Origin: Chitinophagaceae bacterium
GTDB lineage: Bacteria; Bacteroidota; Bacteroidia; Chitinophagales; Chitinophagaceae
Assembly (NCBI GenBank): GCA_016721725.1
Contig: JADKHN010000006.1
Span: forward strand, 310,001 to 374,000
Direction of reading: 5' to 3'
DNA: 64,000 bases
Positions 15,951 to 25,045 of this stretch are shown one piece after another (the stretch's first letter is position 1; each line of letters begins with the position of its first letter). Position numbers and translations under genes: made by a program. The notes beneath the pieces were generated by a model that was given only the letters and a program-made list of their open reading frames with translations, ran no database searches and was not told the origin of the DNA.

Positions 15951-18710
15951 TCAGCCCTTTTTCCGCGGGAATTCAATTGCCGCCTGCGCCGCTGCAAGCA
16001 AGGCGATGGGTACGCGGAATGGTGAACAGCTTACATAGTTCATGCCGGAGCGGTGGAAGAACTTGACGCTTTCGGGATCGCCGCCATGTTCTCCGCAGAT
16101 ACCTACTTCGAGATGAGGTTTGGTTTTTCTGCCGCGGTCGATGCCCATGCGGACCAGTTCACCTACACCGGCCTGGTCGATGGTCTGGAACGGATCATCG
16201 TGCAGGAGTTTAAGGTCGAGGTATTTGGGCAGGAATCCGCCGATATCATCGCGGCTGAATCCAAAGCTCATCTGGGTGAGGTCGTTGGTACCGAAGCTGA
16301 AGAAATCGGCCACGGTGGCCATATGGTCGGCCTTGATGGCCGCACGCGGGATCTCGATCATGGTGCCGTATAGATGCGGGATCTTCTTCATCTTCATCTT
16401 TTCGCAGACCTCGGCATAGACCTTGTCGACGATGGCTTTCTGGTGGCTCAACTCATTGACGGAACAGGTGACGGGAACCATGATCTCAGGGAAGGCCTTT
16501 TTACCCGATTTCAGGATCTCGGCCGTAGCTTCAAAGATGGCCCTGGCCTGCATTTCCGTGATCTCCGGATAACTGACACCCAGCCGTACGCCGCGGTGGC
16601 CCAGCATGGGGTTGTTCTCGTGCAGGGCCAGCACCCGCCTGCGAAGCATGCTCATGCTGATGCCCAGTTCTTTACTCAGCTCGTGCAGTTTGGCTGAATC
16701 GTGAGGTACGAATTCATGCAACGGGGGATCCAGCAAACGTATGGTCACCGGATGCCCTTTCATGACCAGCATGGTATCCTTGATATCCTTCTTCACAAAC
16801 AGGTAGAGTTCATTCAGGGCTTCTTGCCTTTCCTTGTGGGTCTTGCTCACGATCATCTTGCGCAGCAGGAATAGGGCCTGTTCGCTGCCTTCCCCATAGA
16901 ACATGTGTTCGGTCCGGAAGAGGCCGATGCCCTCAGCCCCGAATTGAATGGCATGACGGGCATCCTCGGGTGTTTCGGCATTGGTCCGTACATGCAATAC
17001 GCGGGTCTTGTTCACCAGTTTCATCAGGTTATTATAAGACTTGTTCTTGTGGATGTCGATATCCACCAGACCGAGGCTGCCTTCATAGACCAGACCCTTG
17101 GTGCCATCCAGGCTCAGCCAGTCGCCTTCCTTGATGAAATGACCATTATTGGCCTTGAAGGAACGGGTTTCGCTGTGGATCTCGATATCACCGCATCCCA
17201 CGATACAGCATTTGCCCCAACCCCTGGCCACCAGCGCGGCGTGAGAGGTCATGCCCCCCTTGGTGGTGAGTATGGCCTGTGATTTATGCATACCGTCCAC
17301 ATCCTCCGGCGAGGTCTCTTCCCTCACCAGGATCACTTTTTCGCCTTTGGCGGCCCAGGCCACGGCGTCATCTGAATTGAATACCACCCTGCCCCTGGCG
17401 CCACCGGGTCCGGCAGGAAGTCCCTTCGCAATGGGTTTGTTTGCCCGCTGGGCCTCGGGGTCCAGCATCGGCAGCAGCAATTCCACCAGTTGGTTGGGCG
17501 CCACCCGCATGATCGCGGTATTCAGGTCGATCAGTTTTTCATCGTACATGTCGCTGGCCATTTTCACGGCGGCGATACCGTTGCGTTTTCCCACACGGCA
17601 TTGCAGCATATAGAGTTTTCCCTTTTCAATGGTGAACTCGATGTCCTGCATATCCCTGTAATGCTTTTCCAGTTTTTTTTGATACCCGTTCAATTCCCTG
17701 TACAAAGCGGGCATTGTTTTTTCGAGGGTGGGCAGGTGTTTGCTCTGCGCATTCTTCGAATATTCGTTCACGGGAGCCGGGGTGCGAATGCCTGCCACCA
17801 CATCTTCTCCCTGGGCGTTCAGCAGGTATTCGCCGTAAAACCGGTTCTCACCGGTTCCGGGGTTACGGGTGAAGGCCACGCCGGTGGCGCTGGTATCGCC
17901 CATATTGCCGAAGACCATGGCCTGTACGTTGACCGCCGTGCCCCATTCGTCGGGGATCTTCTCGATCCGCCGGTATTCGATGGCCCGTTTGCCGTTCCAG
18001 CTGCTGAAGACCGCGCCGATGCTGCCCCAGAGCTGGTCGTATGGATCGTCCGGGAAGGGTTTGCCCAGCACTTTCAATACGGTCGCTTTGAAATCCTTGA
18101 CCAATCCTTTAAGATCCTTGACCGTCAGGTCGGTATCCGATTGGTAATTGTTCCGGTGTTTGAGTTTCTCCAGTTTTTCATCCAGTACTTTCCGGATGCC
18201 TTTACCGTTCTTCACTTCGATATTACCGGCTTTTTCCATGACCACGTCGGCATACATCATGATCAGGCGGCGGTAGGCATCATAGGCGAAACGTTCATCG
18301 CCCGATTGCCTGATGACGCCCTGGATGGTCTTTTCATTGAGGCCGATATCCAGTACCGTCTCCATCATGCCCGGCATGGACCGGCGGGCTCCGGAGCGTA
18401 CGGAGACCAGCAAGGGATTGACGGGATCGCCGAATTTCTTCCCCATTTCCTTTTCCACAGCAGCCAGGGCTCTTTTAACCTGGGCATCCAGTTCAGCCGG
18501 GTATTTCTTCTTGTTCTTATAGTAATGGTTACAGAGTTCCGTGGTGAGGGTGAATCCGGGGGGAACCGGCAGCTGGAGTTTGGGATGACCGGCCATCTCG
18601 GCCAGGTTGGCGCCTTTGCCGCCCAATAAATTCTTCATCGATTCATTACCGTCTGCTTTTCCGCCGCCGAAATAATAGACATATTTGACGGACTTTGTTG
18701 ACTTTGCCAT
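15951..18710 (-). CDS. ppdK: Pyruvate, phosphate dikinase
   Basis: This 919-residue enzyme interconverts pyruvate, ATP and phosphate with phosphoenolpyruvate, AMP and pyrophosphate in the cytoplasm. The domains are in the usual order: an N-terminal ATP-grasp part (FGGGKADG, GGKGANLAEM, SVRSGARRSMPGMMETVLDIG), the swivelling phosphohistidine domain with GGMTSHAALVARG, where H490 is the phosphocarrier and T488 the residue targeted by regulatory kinases, and a C-terminal PEP-binding barrel (GLFRTEHMF, GTMIEIPRAA, SFGTNDLTQM, CGEHGGDP, YVSCSPFRVP). The length is close to the family norm. It is a lone gene with a 258-bp upstream gap. It likely supports glycolysis or gluconeogenesis at the PEP node. 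Confidence 0.97.
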   Translation of the reverse strand: MAKSTKSVKYVYYFGGGKADGNESMKNLLGGKGANLAEMAGHPKLQLPVPPGFTLTTELCNHYYKNKKKYPAELDAQVKRALAAVEKEMGKKFGDPVNPLLVSVRSGARRSMPGMMETVLDIGLNEKTIQGVIRQSGDERFAYDAYRRLIMMYADVVMEKAGNIEVKNGKGIRKVLDEKLEKLKHRNNYQSDTDLTVKDLKGLVKDFKATVLKVLGKPFPDDPYDQLWGSIGAVFSSWNGKRAIEYRRIEKIPDEWGTAVNVQAMVFGNMGDTSATGVAFTRNPGTGENRFYGEYLLNAQGEDVVAGIRTPAPVNEYSKNAQSKHLPTLEKTMPALYRELNGYQKKLEKHYRDMQDIEFTIEKGKLYMLQCRVGKRNGIAAVKMASDMYDEKLIDLNTAIMRVAPNQLVELLLPMLDPEAQRANKPIAKGLPAGPGGARGRVVFNSDDAVAWAAKGEKVILVREETSPEDVDGMHKSQAILTTKGGMTSHAALVARGWGKCCIVGCGDIEIHSETRSFKANNGHFIKEGDWLSLDGTKGLVYEGSLGLVDIDIHKNKSYNNLMKLVNKTRVLHVRTNAETPEDARHAIQFGAEGIGLFRTEHMFYGEGSEQALFLLRKMIVSKTHKERQEALNELYLFVKKDIKDTMLVMKGHPVTIRLLDPPLHEFVPHDSAKLHELSKELGISMSMLRRRVLALHENNPMLGHRGVRLGVSYPEITEMQARAIFEATAEILKSGKKAFPEIMVPVTCSVNELSHQKAIVDKVYAEVCEKMKMKKIPHLYGTMIEIPRAAIKADHMATVADFFSFGTNDLTQMSFGFSRDDIGGFLPKYLDLKLLHDDPFQTIDQAGVGELVRMGIDRGRKTKPHLEVGICGEHGGDPESVKFFHRSGMNYVSCSPFRVPIALLAAAQAAIEFPRKKG

Positions 18711-18936
18711 AAGATTAATTTTTAGTGAAAATCATGGCACATATTACGACCAACCGGAAATAGATTTACTTACATAAGTCATTCTGTTAATTGATATTCA
18801 TCAGTTTTATGATTGCCAGACTGCAAGACATCAAACTGCCTGATCATGCCGCTTAACACCCCCTTACCGAGGAAAATAAATGGGCTGTTTCTTTCAGGTA
18901 TATGTCAGAAAGAAATTCTATGCAAAAGAGCATTTT

Positions 18937-18962
18937 AAAAAGGCGCCCTCCGGGCGCCTTTT
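18937..18962 (-). terminator. Rho-independent terminator of the DUF2231-like gene
   Basis: GGCGCC pairs with GGCGCC around a CTCCGG-type loop, flanked by AAAAA on the left, which reads as a T run on the minus strand. It lies 6 bp beyond the stop of the minus-strand membrane protein gene. Confidence 0.8.
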
Positions 18963-18968
18963 CGTTTA

Positions 18969-19487
18969 TCAATCATTATCCTTCCGATTCCCCTCTCCTT
19001 TTCCCGTTTCGCCGTCCTTCCCATTTTCCTGAATGGAATTCACAGCTCCGGAACTGAGTTCGGTATGCCTGATCTGTCCGCCGTAATAGCCGGTACGGGC
19101 CATTGCCGCGAAGCAAGCCAGGGAGATCACCAGGGTAAGGATATACCCGATACCAGCGGCCTTATGTTTCAATCTATCCAGTAAAAGGGTCGCCAGGGAA
19201 GCGATACCCGTGATCCCCATCAACCAAATGGCCAGGTTGGCAGCGGATTCGTGCAGGGAGATCATGGATTCGGAAACACCGGCCAGGTCTTCAACGGTTT
19301 CTTCCGTCGGTTCGCCGGTGAGATAAACGGGAATGGCGATCACGGCCATGAAAGTGAGTATAAGCGCAGCAGAGAATTTGACGGATTCCTGCTTTCTGAT
19401 GATACCCCATATTAAGAGACAGCTGCCAATCAGGGTTCCGATGATGGGAAAATGATTGAGCAGCAGATGAAGATGTGTACTGTTCAT
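18969..19487 (-). CDS. Four-helix membrane protein, DUF2231-like
   Basis: This 172-residue protein starts at the ATG at 19487, giving MNSTHLHLLLNHFPIIGTLI; the upstream in-frame residues are not conserved-looking. It has four hydrophobic segments (near residues 11-30, 36-56, 82-105 and 111-130) and a charged, Gly-rich C-terminal tail of about 40 residues. The first helix carries the HLLLNHFPI pattern of DUF2231-type proteins, whose conserved His residues may bind haem or metal. It lies downstream of a small secreted protein on the same strand. Confidence 0.65.
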   Translation of the reverse strand: MNSTHLHLLLNHFPIIGTLIGSCLLIWGIIRKQESVKFSAALILTFMAVIAIPVYLTGEPTEETVEDLAGVSESMISLHESAANLAIWLMGITGIASLATLLLDRLKHKAAGIGYILTLVISLACFAAMARTGYYGGQIRHTELSSGAVNSIQENGKDGETGKGEGNRKDND

Positions 19488-19530
19488 TGCTGATGATTTT
19501 AAAATGAAGGGAAAAATTATGGCGTAAGAA

Positions 19531-19926
19531 TCAGCCATTACGGGGCGGCTGCCAGATGCCTTGAGCAAAATTGTCGGGCAACTGTTCGCCGGCGGGTATG
19601 GAATAGGAATTCCCGGGGTTGTCCGCAGCCGGCTTCTTAAATATTATCGCGGATGGTGGAGTGATGGAGATGAAGAGAAGGGAAACCAACATCTCATCAG
19701 AATTGAAAGGCAATCGGTTATCTTCTCCGGCATCCTGATCCGAACCGGTCTCCCAGGCATAGTGCATGACCAGGAAACGGACCAGGTTGATCTTTTCATT
19801 TTCAGTCTGGTGATGACGATAATGTTCGGCCAATACCGGTAGTTTCAGCCATTCCCGGGTAGCGGTGGCGGAAAAAGTATACACCAGTAAAAATCCAAGC
19901 GCTAAAGCGGGTTTGATCCTATTCAC
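19531..19926 (-). CDS. Small conserved hypothetical protein with signal peptide
   Basis: This is a 131-residue protein with an N-terminal hydrophobic stretch (ALALGFLLVYTFSATA). The central EWLKLPVLAEHYRHHQTE and LVRFLVMHYAWETG segments are the kind seen in small Bacteroidota proteins encoded near metal-handling or membrane genes; the pattern of His, Trp and Tyr could bind metal, but this is speculative. The C-terminal 50 residues are weakly structured. It precedes the DUF2231-like membrane protein by 43 bp on the same strand and probably shares its transcript. Confidence 0.55.
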   Translation of the reverse strand: MNRIKPALALGFLLVYTFSATATREWLKLPVLAEHYRHHQTENEKINLVRFLVMHYAWETGSDQDAGEDNRLPFNSDEMLVSLLFISITPPSAIIFKKPAADNPGNSYSIPAGEQLPDNFAQGIWQPPRNG

Positions 19927-20030
19927 TCAGTGAAATAAGGAAAAAAAAACAAACCCGGAACTGACCATGGTCAGTTTTACCATTTTTGAATAAACTTTAA
20001 CGAAGGGCTTTAACCGGCCAAATAATACCG

Positions 20031-20360
20031 CTATTCAAAAACCAGATACAATCCGGCGAATACGATGAGGATCGCCAGTGACGTGAAACCGTACATGAAC
20101 AAACCGTACATTTCGGGAACCGGGTTCATGATCGAGAGAATACAACTGATGAACCCGAGGAAGGCGCCGGCGCCCATGCAGACAAATCCCATGAACTGCC
20201 TTTTTTCATGACGCAATTTTCTGAATGCCTTTAAATGGATGGAAATGGATTCATGGTCGAGCCCCCTGGCGGTGAGCAGTTCCCGGACCTTCTCCGGTTC
20301 CAGTTTTTCCTCGATCCATTGACGGATCAGGGATTGGTCGATCGATTCGGCAAAAGACAT
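20031..20360 (-). CDS. Small two-helix membrane protein
   Basis: This 109-residue protein begins with a soluble helical part of about 55 residues (LIRQWIEEKLEPEKVRELL, then HLKAFRKLRHEKR) followed by two hydrophobic helices (MGFVCMGAGAFLGFISCI and LFMYGFTSLAILIVFAGLYL). Similar small proteins are common in Chitinophagaceae and uncharacterised. It is flanked by gaps of about 100 bp and shows no functional link to its neighbours. Confidence 0.55.
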   Translation of the reverse strand: MSFAESIDQSLIRQWIEEKLEPEKVRELLTARGLDHESISIHLKAFRKLRHEKRQFMGFVCMGAGAFLGFISCILSIMNPVPEMYGLFMYGFTSLAILIVFAGLYLVFE

Positions 20361-20450
20361 GTTGAGCCTGTTTTTCGTTTAGCCTGCCATTGACCTCAGT
20401 AAGATAAAAAAAAGAAATCAAAAAAGAAATAGTTTCTGTTCTTTAAGCGG

Positions 20451-21626
20451 TCATCCCACCGATCTCCGGAATGCCTCCACGATCATTCCGGGTTCCCGGT
20501 CCAGGATCGATTCATTGAAGGTGATGAAACCATGATTGTTCTTATCGGGCATGGGCATCCGGATGAGGAAGTCCTTCCGCAAAGTGGCCTGCAGTTTTTT
20601 CCCATCTACTTCCTTGCCCAGTTGGAGGCTATGGATATTGGTCCCGCCCTCTATGGCAGCGATACTGATCCCCGGAATCTTATTGAGTTCAGCCATTAAT
20701 TCCCCCGACCGCTTCACCACCGCTTTCATCCTGTCCTCCAACCCTTCCAGCCTGTGCAGGGCCATGGCCGCATTGGCCCAGTTGCCAAACATATTGCCGC
20801 CGTGTATCTTGATGAGATGGGGCATTTTATCCATGACCGCCGCATCGCCGCAAAGAACGGCACCTCCTGACGCCCCGAGGTATTTGTATAAGGAGATATA
20901 GATGGTATCGAAATAAGCCGCGTATTCCCTGACCGAAACGCCGGACCAGGCGCTGGACATATAGATCCTGGCTCCATCCAGGTGCAGTTTGATCTTATTG
21001 CTCCGGCAATATTCACTGATCTTCCTGATCTCCTCCAGGGGTACCATCCTGCCATCTGCCCTGCGTACGGGATTCTCGATACTGACTGCCCCGATGCCTG
21101 ACTTGAACACTTCCAATTCTCCCAGGGACTCAACAGCCTGTTTGAATTCATCGGCCGAGAAAAAAGCCTTCCCCATGGCCAGGGGCATCAGCCGTTTATT
21201 GAAAAGGGATTGGGCCGCATCCGCTTCATCCCGGTAGACATGGCTCAGGTCCTGCACATATACTTTGGTATTCTCCCCGCTCAATACGGAAATGGCCAGT
21301 TGGTTGGCCATGGTACCGCTGGGCATGACCATGGCTTTCTCCTTCCCGGTGATCTCTGCGAATCTCTTTTCCAGCAGGGCCACAGCGCCTCCATTACCGT
21401 ACCGGTCGGGTTCGATGGGTGTGGTCCGGTTGATCTGCTGCAACAGTTCGATATATGCGGCGGGATCGTACATTTTACCGTCACCGAACAGATCGACCCG
21501 CGCAAGATCGCCCGGCGGATCATGCTTCAGGCCAGATCCGGCAAACAGATCACTCACCGGAAGTGTAGTGGGTAAGATCGAAAGGCCAGCGTATTTCAGG
21601 AAGTTCCTTCGGCTGTTGGATGACAT
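20451..21626 (-). CDS. Tat-exported threonine-aldolase/beta-eliminating-lyase-like PLP enzyme
   Basis: This 391-residue protein is a fold-type I PLP enzyme of the threonine aldolase/aromatic beta-eliminating lyase group. Visible landmarks are MVMPSGTMANQLAI (cofactor phosphate binding), LHLDGARIY with D217 to contact the pyridine nitrogen, and SLYKYLGASGG with K248 as the Schiff-base lysine. Unusually, it starts with a twin-arginine signal, MSSNSRRNFLKYAGLSI, so it should be folded with PLP in the cytoplasm and exported to the periplasm or outside. Cytoplasmic threonine aldolases are about 340 residues and lack this extension. The substrate is unknown; glycine and aldehyde products from beta-hydroxy amino acids are the family reaction. 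Confidence 0.85.
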   Translation of the reverse strand: MSSNSRRNFLKYAGLSILPTTLPVSDLFAGSGLKHDPPGDLARVDLFGDGKMYDPAAYIELLQQINRTTPIEPDRYGNGGAVALLEKRFAEITGKEKAMVMPSGTMANQLAISVLSGENTKVYVQDLSHVYRDEADAAQSLFNKRLMPLAMGKAFFSADEFKQAVESLGELEVFKSGIGAVSIENPVRRADGRMVPLEEIRKISEYCRSNKIKLHLDGARIYMSSAWSGVSVREYAAYFDTIYISLYKYLGASGGAVLCGDAAVMDKMPHLIKIHGGNMFGNWANAAMALHRLEGLEDRMKAVVKRSGELMAELNKIPGISIAAIEGGTNIHSLQLGKEVDGKKLQATLRKDFLIRMPMPDKNNHGFITFNESILDREPGMIVEAFRRSVG

Positions 21627-21721
21627 GGGATGATGTTTTTATAAAAGGAATTTACGCTTTTTGCCTGGCCTTTTATTAAAAAAAATTGCCGGAGTTTGAC
21701 AAGGGCATTAGAGATCTATAT

Positions 21722-21884
21722 AGAGTCGAAGACTCAAGACCAATATATCCCTGTCTGCCGTCAGGCAGGCTTCCCTCATTACTTCGGGACAGGCGTCAGA
21801 GACGAGGACGAGATGAAGATCCTTGAAGAGTCGAAGACTCAAGACCAATGCATCCTTGTCAGAGACAAGGACGAAGGACGAGGG
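21722..21884. repeat. Dispersed GTCGAAGACTCAAGACCA / GTCAGAGACGAGGACGAG repeat, copy A
   Basis: Two partial units sit in tandem: GTCGAAGACTCAAGACCAAT occurs at about 21724 and again at about 21829, each followed by ATCCTTGTC- or ATCCCTGTC-type sequence and then GTCAGAGAC. The first unit includes the palindrome CTGCCGTCAGGCAG. A second copy lies at 23815-23912. No gene is visible in the gap. Confidence 0.75.
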
Positions 21885-22328
21885 CTAACCTGAATGATCG
21901 GTATAGATGTACCATTTCCCTTTGATCTTTTTCATCAGGCTGGAATACCGGCCTTCGATCTTCTTTCCATCGGGATAGATGACGTGAAAATACCCGGTCA
22001 CAAAATAGAATCTGGAGGATATCCTTTCCATTTGTTCACCATCCAGGATCAGTTTGCCCATCTTCTCCTTGGGCCAGTATTTTTTATAGAAGGCCAGGAT
22101 ATTATCTCGCCCATAAGCGGCGCCTTTGGAGAGTATCATGCGAACGGAATCCTCCGGGGCATAGAGACTCACGTAGGCATCGATGTCTCCCCGGCTCCAG
22201 TATTCCTCTTCCAGCCGCATTACGGCCAGGATCTTCTGCTCATCCTTTGATTGTGAAAAACCGGCGCTGACGGAAGCCCCGAAAATGACCAAGGTCAATA
22301 GGACACATTTGATGAATCTGCGTTTCAT
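21885..22328 (-). CDS. Secreted DUF4440/SnoaL-like (NTF2-fold) protein
   Basis: This is a 147-residue protein with a Sec signal (VLLTLVIFGASVSAGFSQ). The mature 120 residues follow the NTF2-fold pattern of DUF4440: an N-terminal helix (ILAVMRLEEEYWSRGDIDAYVSLYA), a glycine-containing turn (GAAYGRDNILAFYKKYWP), then strands ending FYFVTGYFHVIYPDGKKIEGRYSSLMKKIKGKWYIYTDHS. Many such proteins are ketosteroid isomerase-like with no assigned substrate. A homologous periplasmic role in detoxification is conceivable but unsupported. The gene lies next to the dispersed repeat at 21722-21884. Confidence 0.75.
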   Translation of the reverse strand: MKRRFIKCVLLTLVIFGASVSAGFSQSKDEQKILAVMRLEEEYWSRGDIDAYVSLYAPEDSVRMILSKGAAYGRDNILAFYKKYWPKEKMGKLILDGEQMERISSRFYFVTGYFHVIYPDGKKIEGRYSSLMKKIKGKWYIYTDHSG

Positions 22329-22415
22329 GGCTATACTTTTTTATTATGATGATTCAACCGGATAGAACGGACGGATCCCCCCTTGGGATCTTTTTCCATC
22401 AACAGGACTCGCTCA

Positions 22416-23549
22416 TCACAAAGGCTTGCCCGACTCCAGGGTCTTGATCGCCTGCTCTACGGCCCGTTTGTTCTCTTCGTTCGGAGCCTGCGGAAGGGCC
22501 ATACGGGCGTGTTCCAGGGCCTTTTTCAAATCGCCCTTCGCCGAAAAAATGCGCATCATGCCCATATTGGTGGGCCAGGCCCCTTTGTATTTCTTGTAAT
22601 TATTCTCAAAAACAACCATCGCTTCGTCAAGGCGCTTTTGGCTCAAGAGCTGGCGACCATAATTATGCATCTCAGCGGCTGTGGCATTTTCCAAAGCCAG
22701 CTTCATCACCTGCTCGGATTCCGCTTTGCGGTTCAGTCTGGCCAGCAGGTCTGCTTTGGTAGAAAGGGCCCTGAAGGTCTTCAGGTTGCCCATATTGGGA
22801 TCTGTGGCGGTATTCATCCAGCCCAGGGCTTCTTCGTAATTGATATTATTCTGTAAACACCAGTTGGCTGCCGTTTCCATGCTGGGCGGATCAAATCCCA
22901 TTTCCCCGCTCATCTGTGCCCGTATGGATGCCAGTGTCGTCTTCACCAGGTCCACTTCCACCTTGAAGGGTATCCTCCATTTCTCCCATTCCAGCGCCAT
23001 TTCAACAGAACGGTCATTTTGTTCTGCAAAAGTATAGTTCAGTCTTTCCACACTTTCTCTGCGGTCTTTTTGCTGGTATGCAGTCACCCTCATCACATCC
23101 CATTCGCTGCGGTAGAAATAACTGCCCCATCCTGAAGTATTGCTGCTGAAGATCAGTGTACAGGAATCTGGATAGACCGCGATGAAGAAGCCGTACTTTC
23201 CGGCCGCCAGCGGTTTACCCTTAATGGTCACGTCGGTGGAAAAAGAAATGGTCGTGCATTCATTCGCGCCGGCCCTCCAGGGAGACAGACCGTTGGAGCC
23301 AAAACCCAGGACCGTGAAGCCATAATGGACAACCGGAGTTCCCCAGATCTTGCCTTCGCGTCCCTTGACACCGGGAGCATTCCAGTTCACTTCGATATCG
23401 GTCACTCCCACCCTTCTTCCCGCCATGCATTTATGGTTGACACCGCCTTCGGGTAATTGCAATAACTGGGCATCGGCAGGCTGGCAGACGAATAGCGCGC
23501 ATAAAATAAAAAATGAAAAGACGGGCTTGAAGAGACGAATGGCTGACAT
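22416..23549 (-). CDS. DUF2911 protein with C-terminal TPR-like repeats
   Basis: This 377-residue secreted protein has a Sec signal (FFILCALFVCQPADAQ). Residues about 45-210 are a DUF2911 domain: GVTDIEVNWNAPGVKGREG, IWG, PWRAGANECTTISFSTDVTI, GKPLAAGKYGFFIAV and WGSYFY, a beta-sandwich widely found in Bacteroidota. Residues about 230-370 are helical hairpins consistent with TPR repeats (YEEALGWMNTA, TKADLLARLNRKAESEQVMKLAL, RLDEAMVVFENNYKKY, GDLKKALEHARMAL). DUF2911 has no known enzymatic function. Confidence 0.85.
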   Translation of the reverse strand: MSAIRLFKPVFSFFILCALFVCQPADAQLLQLPEGGVNHKCMAGRRVGVTDIEVNWNAPGVKGREGKIWGTPVVHYGFTVLGFGSNGLSPWRAGANECTTISFSTDVTIKGKPLAAGKYGFFIAVYPDSCTLIFSSNTSGWGSYFYRSEWDVMRVTAYQQKDRRESVERLNYTFAEQNDRSVEMALEWEKWRIPFKVEVDLVKTTLASIRAQMSGEMGFDPPSMETAANWCLQNNINYEEALGWMNTATDPNMGNLKTFRALSTKADLLARLNRKAESEQVMKLALENATAAEMHNYGRQLLSQKRLDEAMVVFENNYKKYKGAWPTNMGMMRIFSAKGDLKKALEHARMALPQAPNEENKRAVEQAIKTLESGKPL

Positions 23550-23651
23550 GATAAAGCGTTTTAGAATGGTTAATCAAAATTAGATTTAAATCAGACTTTC
23601 CAGCGAATACCATCAGCTTTTAAGGCCATTCATCATTATGTTGGAGGATGA

Positions 23652-23693
23652 AGGTTGAAGGTTGGAGGTTGGAGGTTGGAGGTTTGCCACCGC
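23652..23693. repeat. Simple GGTTGGA-type tandem repeat
   Basis: The stretch reads as repeated GGTTGGAG/GGTTGAAG units of 7-8 bp, with a further GGTTGGAAGTTAGAGG patch at about 23750-23770. Such units are prone to slippage. There is no reading frame of note. Confidence 0.8.
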
Positions 23694-23814
23694 GTGGTGT
23701 ACTGAGCTATGTCGAAGTATCACCAGCGGCCTTAGGATAAATGTTGGAGGTTGGAAGTTAGAGGTTAGAGGTCCCGAAATGCTTCGGGATTTCGCTACGC
23801 TCAATTGGAAGTTG

Positions 23815-23912
23815 GATGAGTCAAAAACTCCGGACCAGCACATCCCTGTCTGCCGTCAGGCAGGCTTCCCTCAATGCTGAGGGACAGGCGTCAGAGACGA
23901 GGACGAGAGGAC
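23815..23912. repeat. Dispersed repeat, copy B (CTGCCGTCAGGCAG palindrome)
   Basis: This shares CCTGTCTGCCGTCAGGCAGG and GTCAGAGACGAGGACGAG with the copy at 21722-21884, about 2 kb away on the other side of two genes. It ends 6 bp before the stop codon of the CAP-domain gene on the minus strand. Confidence 0.75.
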
Positions 23913-23918
23913 GGCTGA

Positions 23919-24911
23919 TCAATAGGGTGTTTCGCCCATCATGTTCCCCGCGGGATCGTAATTACAAACGATGATGATGGAGCCGTTGGCGCATTTGGCG
24001 GAAGCACAACCGACCTTGGTGGTGCTCTTCCAGATGATCTGGGTATAATGCCCGCACTTCGCCCAGTTCCCGTTGCATTGCTTTGTGGTATAATTGAAGT
24101 CTTTTCGTTCAGCGGCCCAACCTTCAATGGCATCGGTGAAATTATGGCTGGCACCACTGCCCATGGACAGGTTTTCGCCATATTCGGATGAACTGTGAAA
24201 AAAGCGGCATCCCTGTTCAATGGCCAGGTGATTCGCCCAGCGTTGGGCAACTGCCGCCAGTTCATTCGACCAGGTGAGTCCGGGTATGCCCAGCGCACTG
24301 CGGTACTTATTATGATCGGCCAGTATCCTGGCCACATCAACACCGTTCCCGGGTGTTCGGTTATTGGCCGGATTGGTAACGGGTGCAGGATTGACAGGGC
24401 TTACAGGTGTAACGGGCTTCGCTCCCGCATTGGACCGGAAAGACCGCAGCATAAAGAGGGCGTTGGACTCGCTGACCTTATTGTTGGCCTGGAATCTCAT
24501 TTCCACCAATAAGGCGGCGCCTGAAATATTATTCCGCACCATTCCGGTGAGTATAAATGTATTGGCCTGTTCGGTACTTCTTTCCACTACACTGCCAATG
24601 GAAGTGCCATTGATGGTCTGCACATTGTATTTCCGGATGAAACGGGTATACTCATCCAGGAATTCCTGCACTGATCCATAATCCGACTCTTCTTCGATCG
24701 ACAATTCAATGAAAGGACTTTTGGAAGTAAAGGGCAAGTCCAAAGGGTTGCTGTTGGAAACCTGGTTGGCCAGCAGGGTAAAAGAAAAATCTTTCAGGTT
24801 CACCGTCTTGTTTTGAGCGGGCAGGCTTAGGCTGCTTAAGCTTAACAGGATCAGTAAAAAGAGTGCGCTCCGAAGGCTTATGGATCTGGTCATAAAGAAT
24901 TTAAATTTCAT
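23919..24911 (-). CDS. Secreted CAP (SCP/PR-1) domain protein
   Basis: This 330-residue protein has a Sec signal (ALFLLILLSLSSLSLPAQ). Residues about 35-160 are an uncharacterised alpha/beta region, followed by a Pro/Asn-rich linker (about 165-190) and a C-terminal CAP domain (about 191-330). CAP hallmarks are DHNKYRSALGIPGLTW, HSSSEYGENLSMG with H239 and E246, KCGHYTQIIWKSTTKVGC with H288, and CNYDPAGN. The paired Cys residues suggest disulphides in the periplasm or outside. CAP proteins are secreted and bind lipids or ligands; bacterial roles are poorly known. Initiation could also be at Met7. Confidence 0.9.
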   Translation of the reverse strand: MKFKFFMTRSISLRSALFLLILLSLSSLSLPAQNKTVNLKDFSFTLLANQVSNSNPLDLPFTSKSPFIELSIEEESDYGSVQEFLDEYTRFIRKYNVQTINGTSIGSVVERSTEQANTFILTGMVRNNISGAALLVEMRFQANNKVSESNALFMLRSFRSNAGAKPVTPVSPVNPAPVTNPANNRTPGNGVDVARILADHNKYRSALGIPGLTWSNELAAVAQRWANHLAIEQGCRFFHSSSEYGENLSMGSGASHNFTDAIEGWAAERKDFNYTTKQCNGNWAKCGHYTQIIWKSTTKVGCASAKCANGSIIIVCNYDPAGNMMGETPY

Positions 24912-25045
24912 GATTAAATATAAAGTTTTTTCCTACAATCATTCATTCACCTGGTTAAGGCCAGCATCGTTCCGAATAGTTTTCCCGCACAGTCTTACCC
25001 CCGTTTATTTCATTTACCTTCGCGGCGAAACTTAAACTGAAAAGA

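Noticed and set aside
17490..18629. Plus-strand frame of 379 codons opposite ppdK
   Set aside because: The ppdK motifs on the minus strand are unambiguous; the opposite frame is a shadow.
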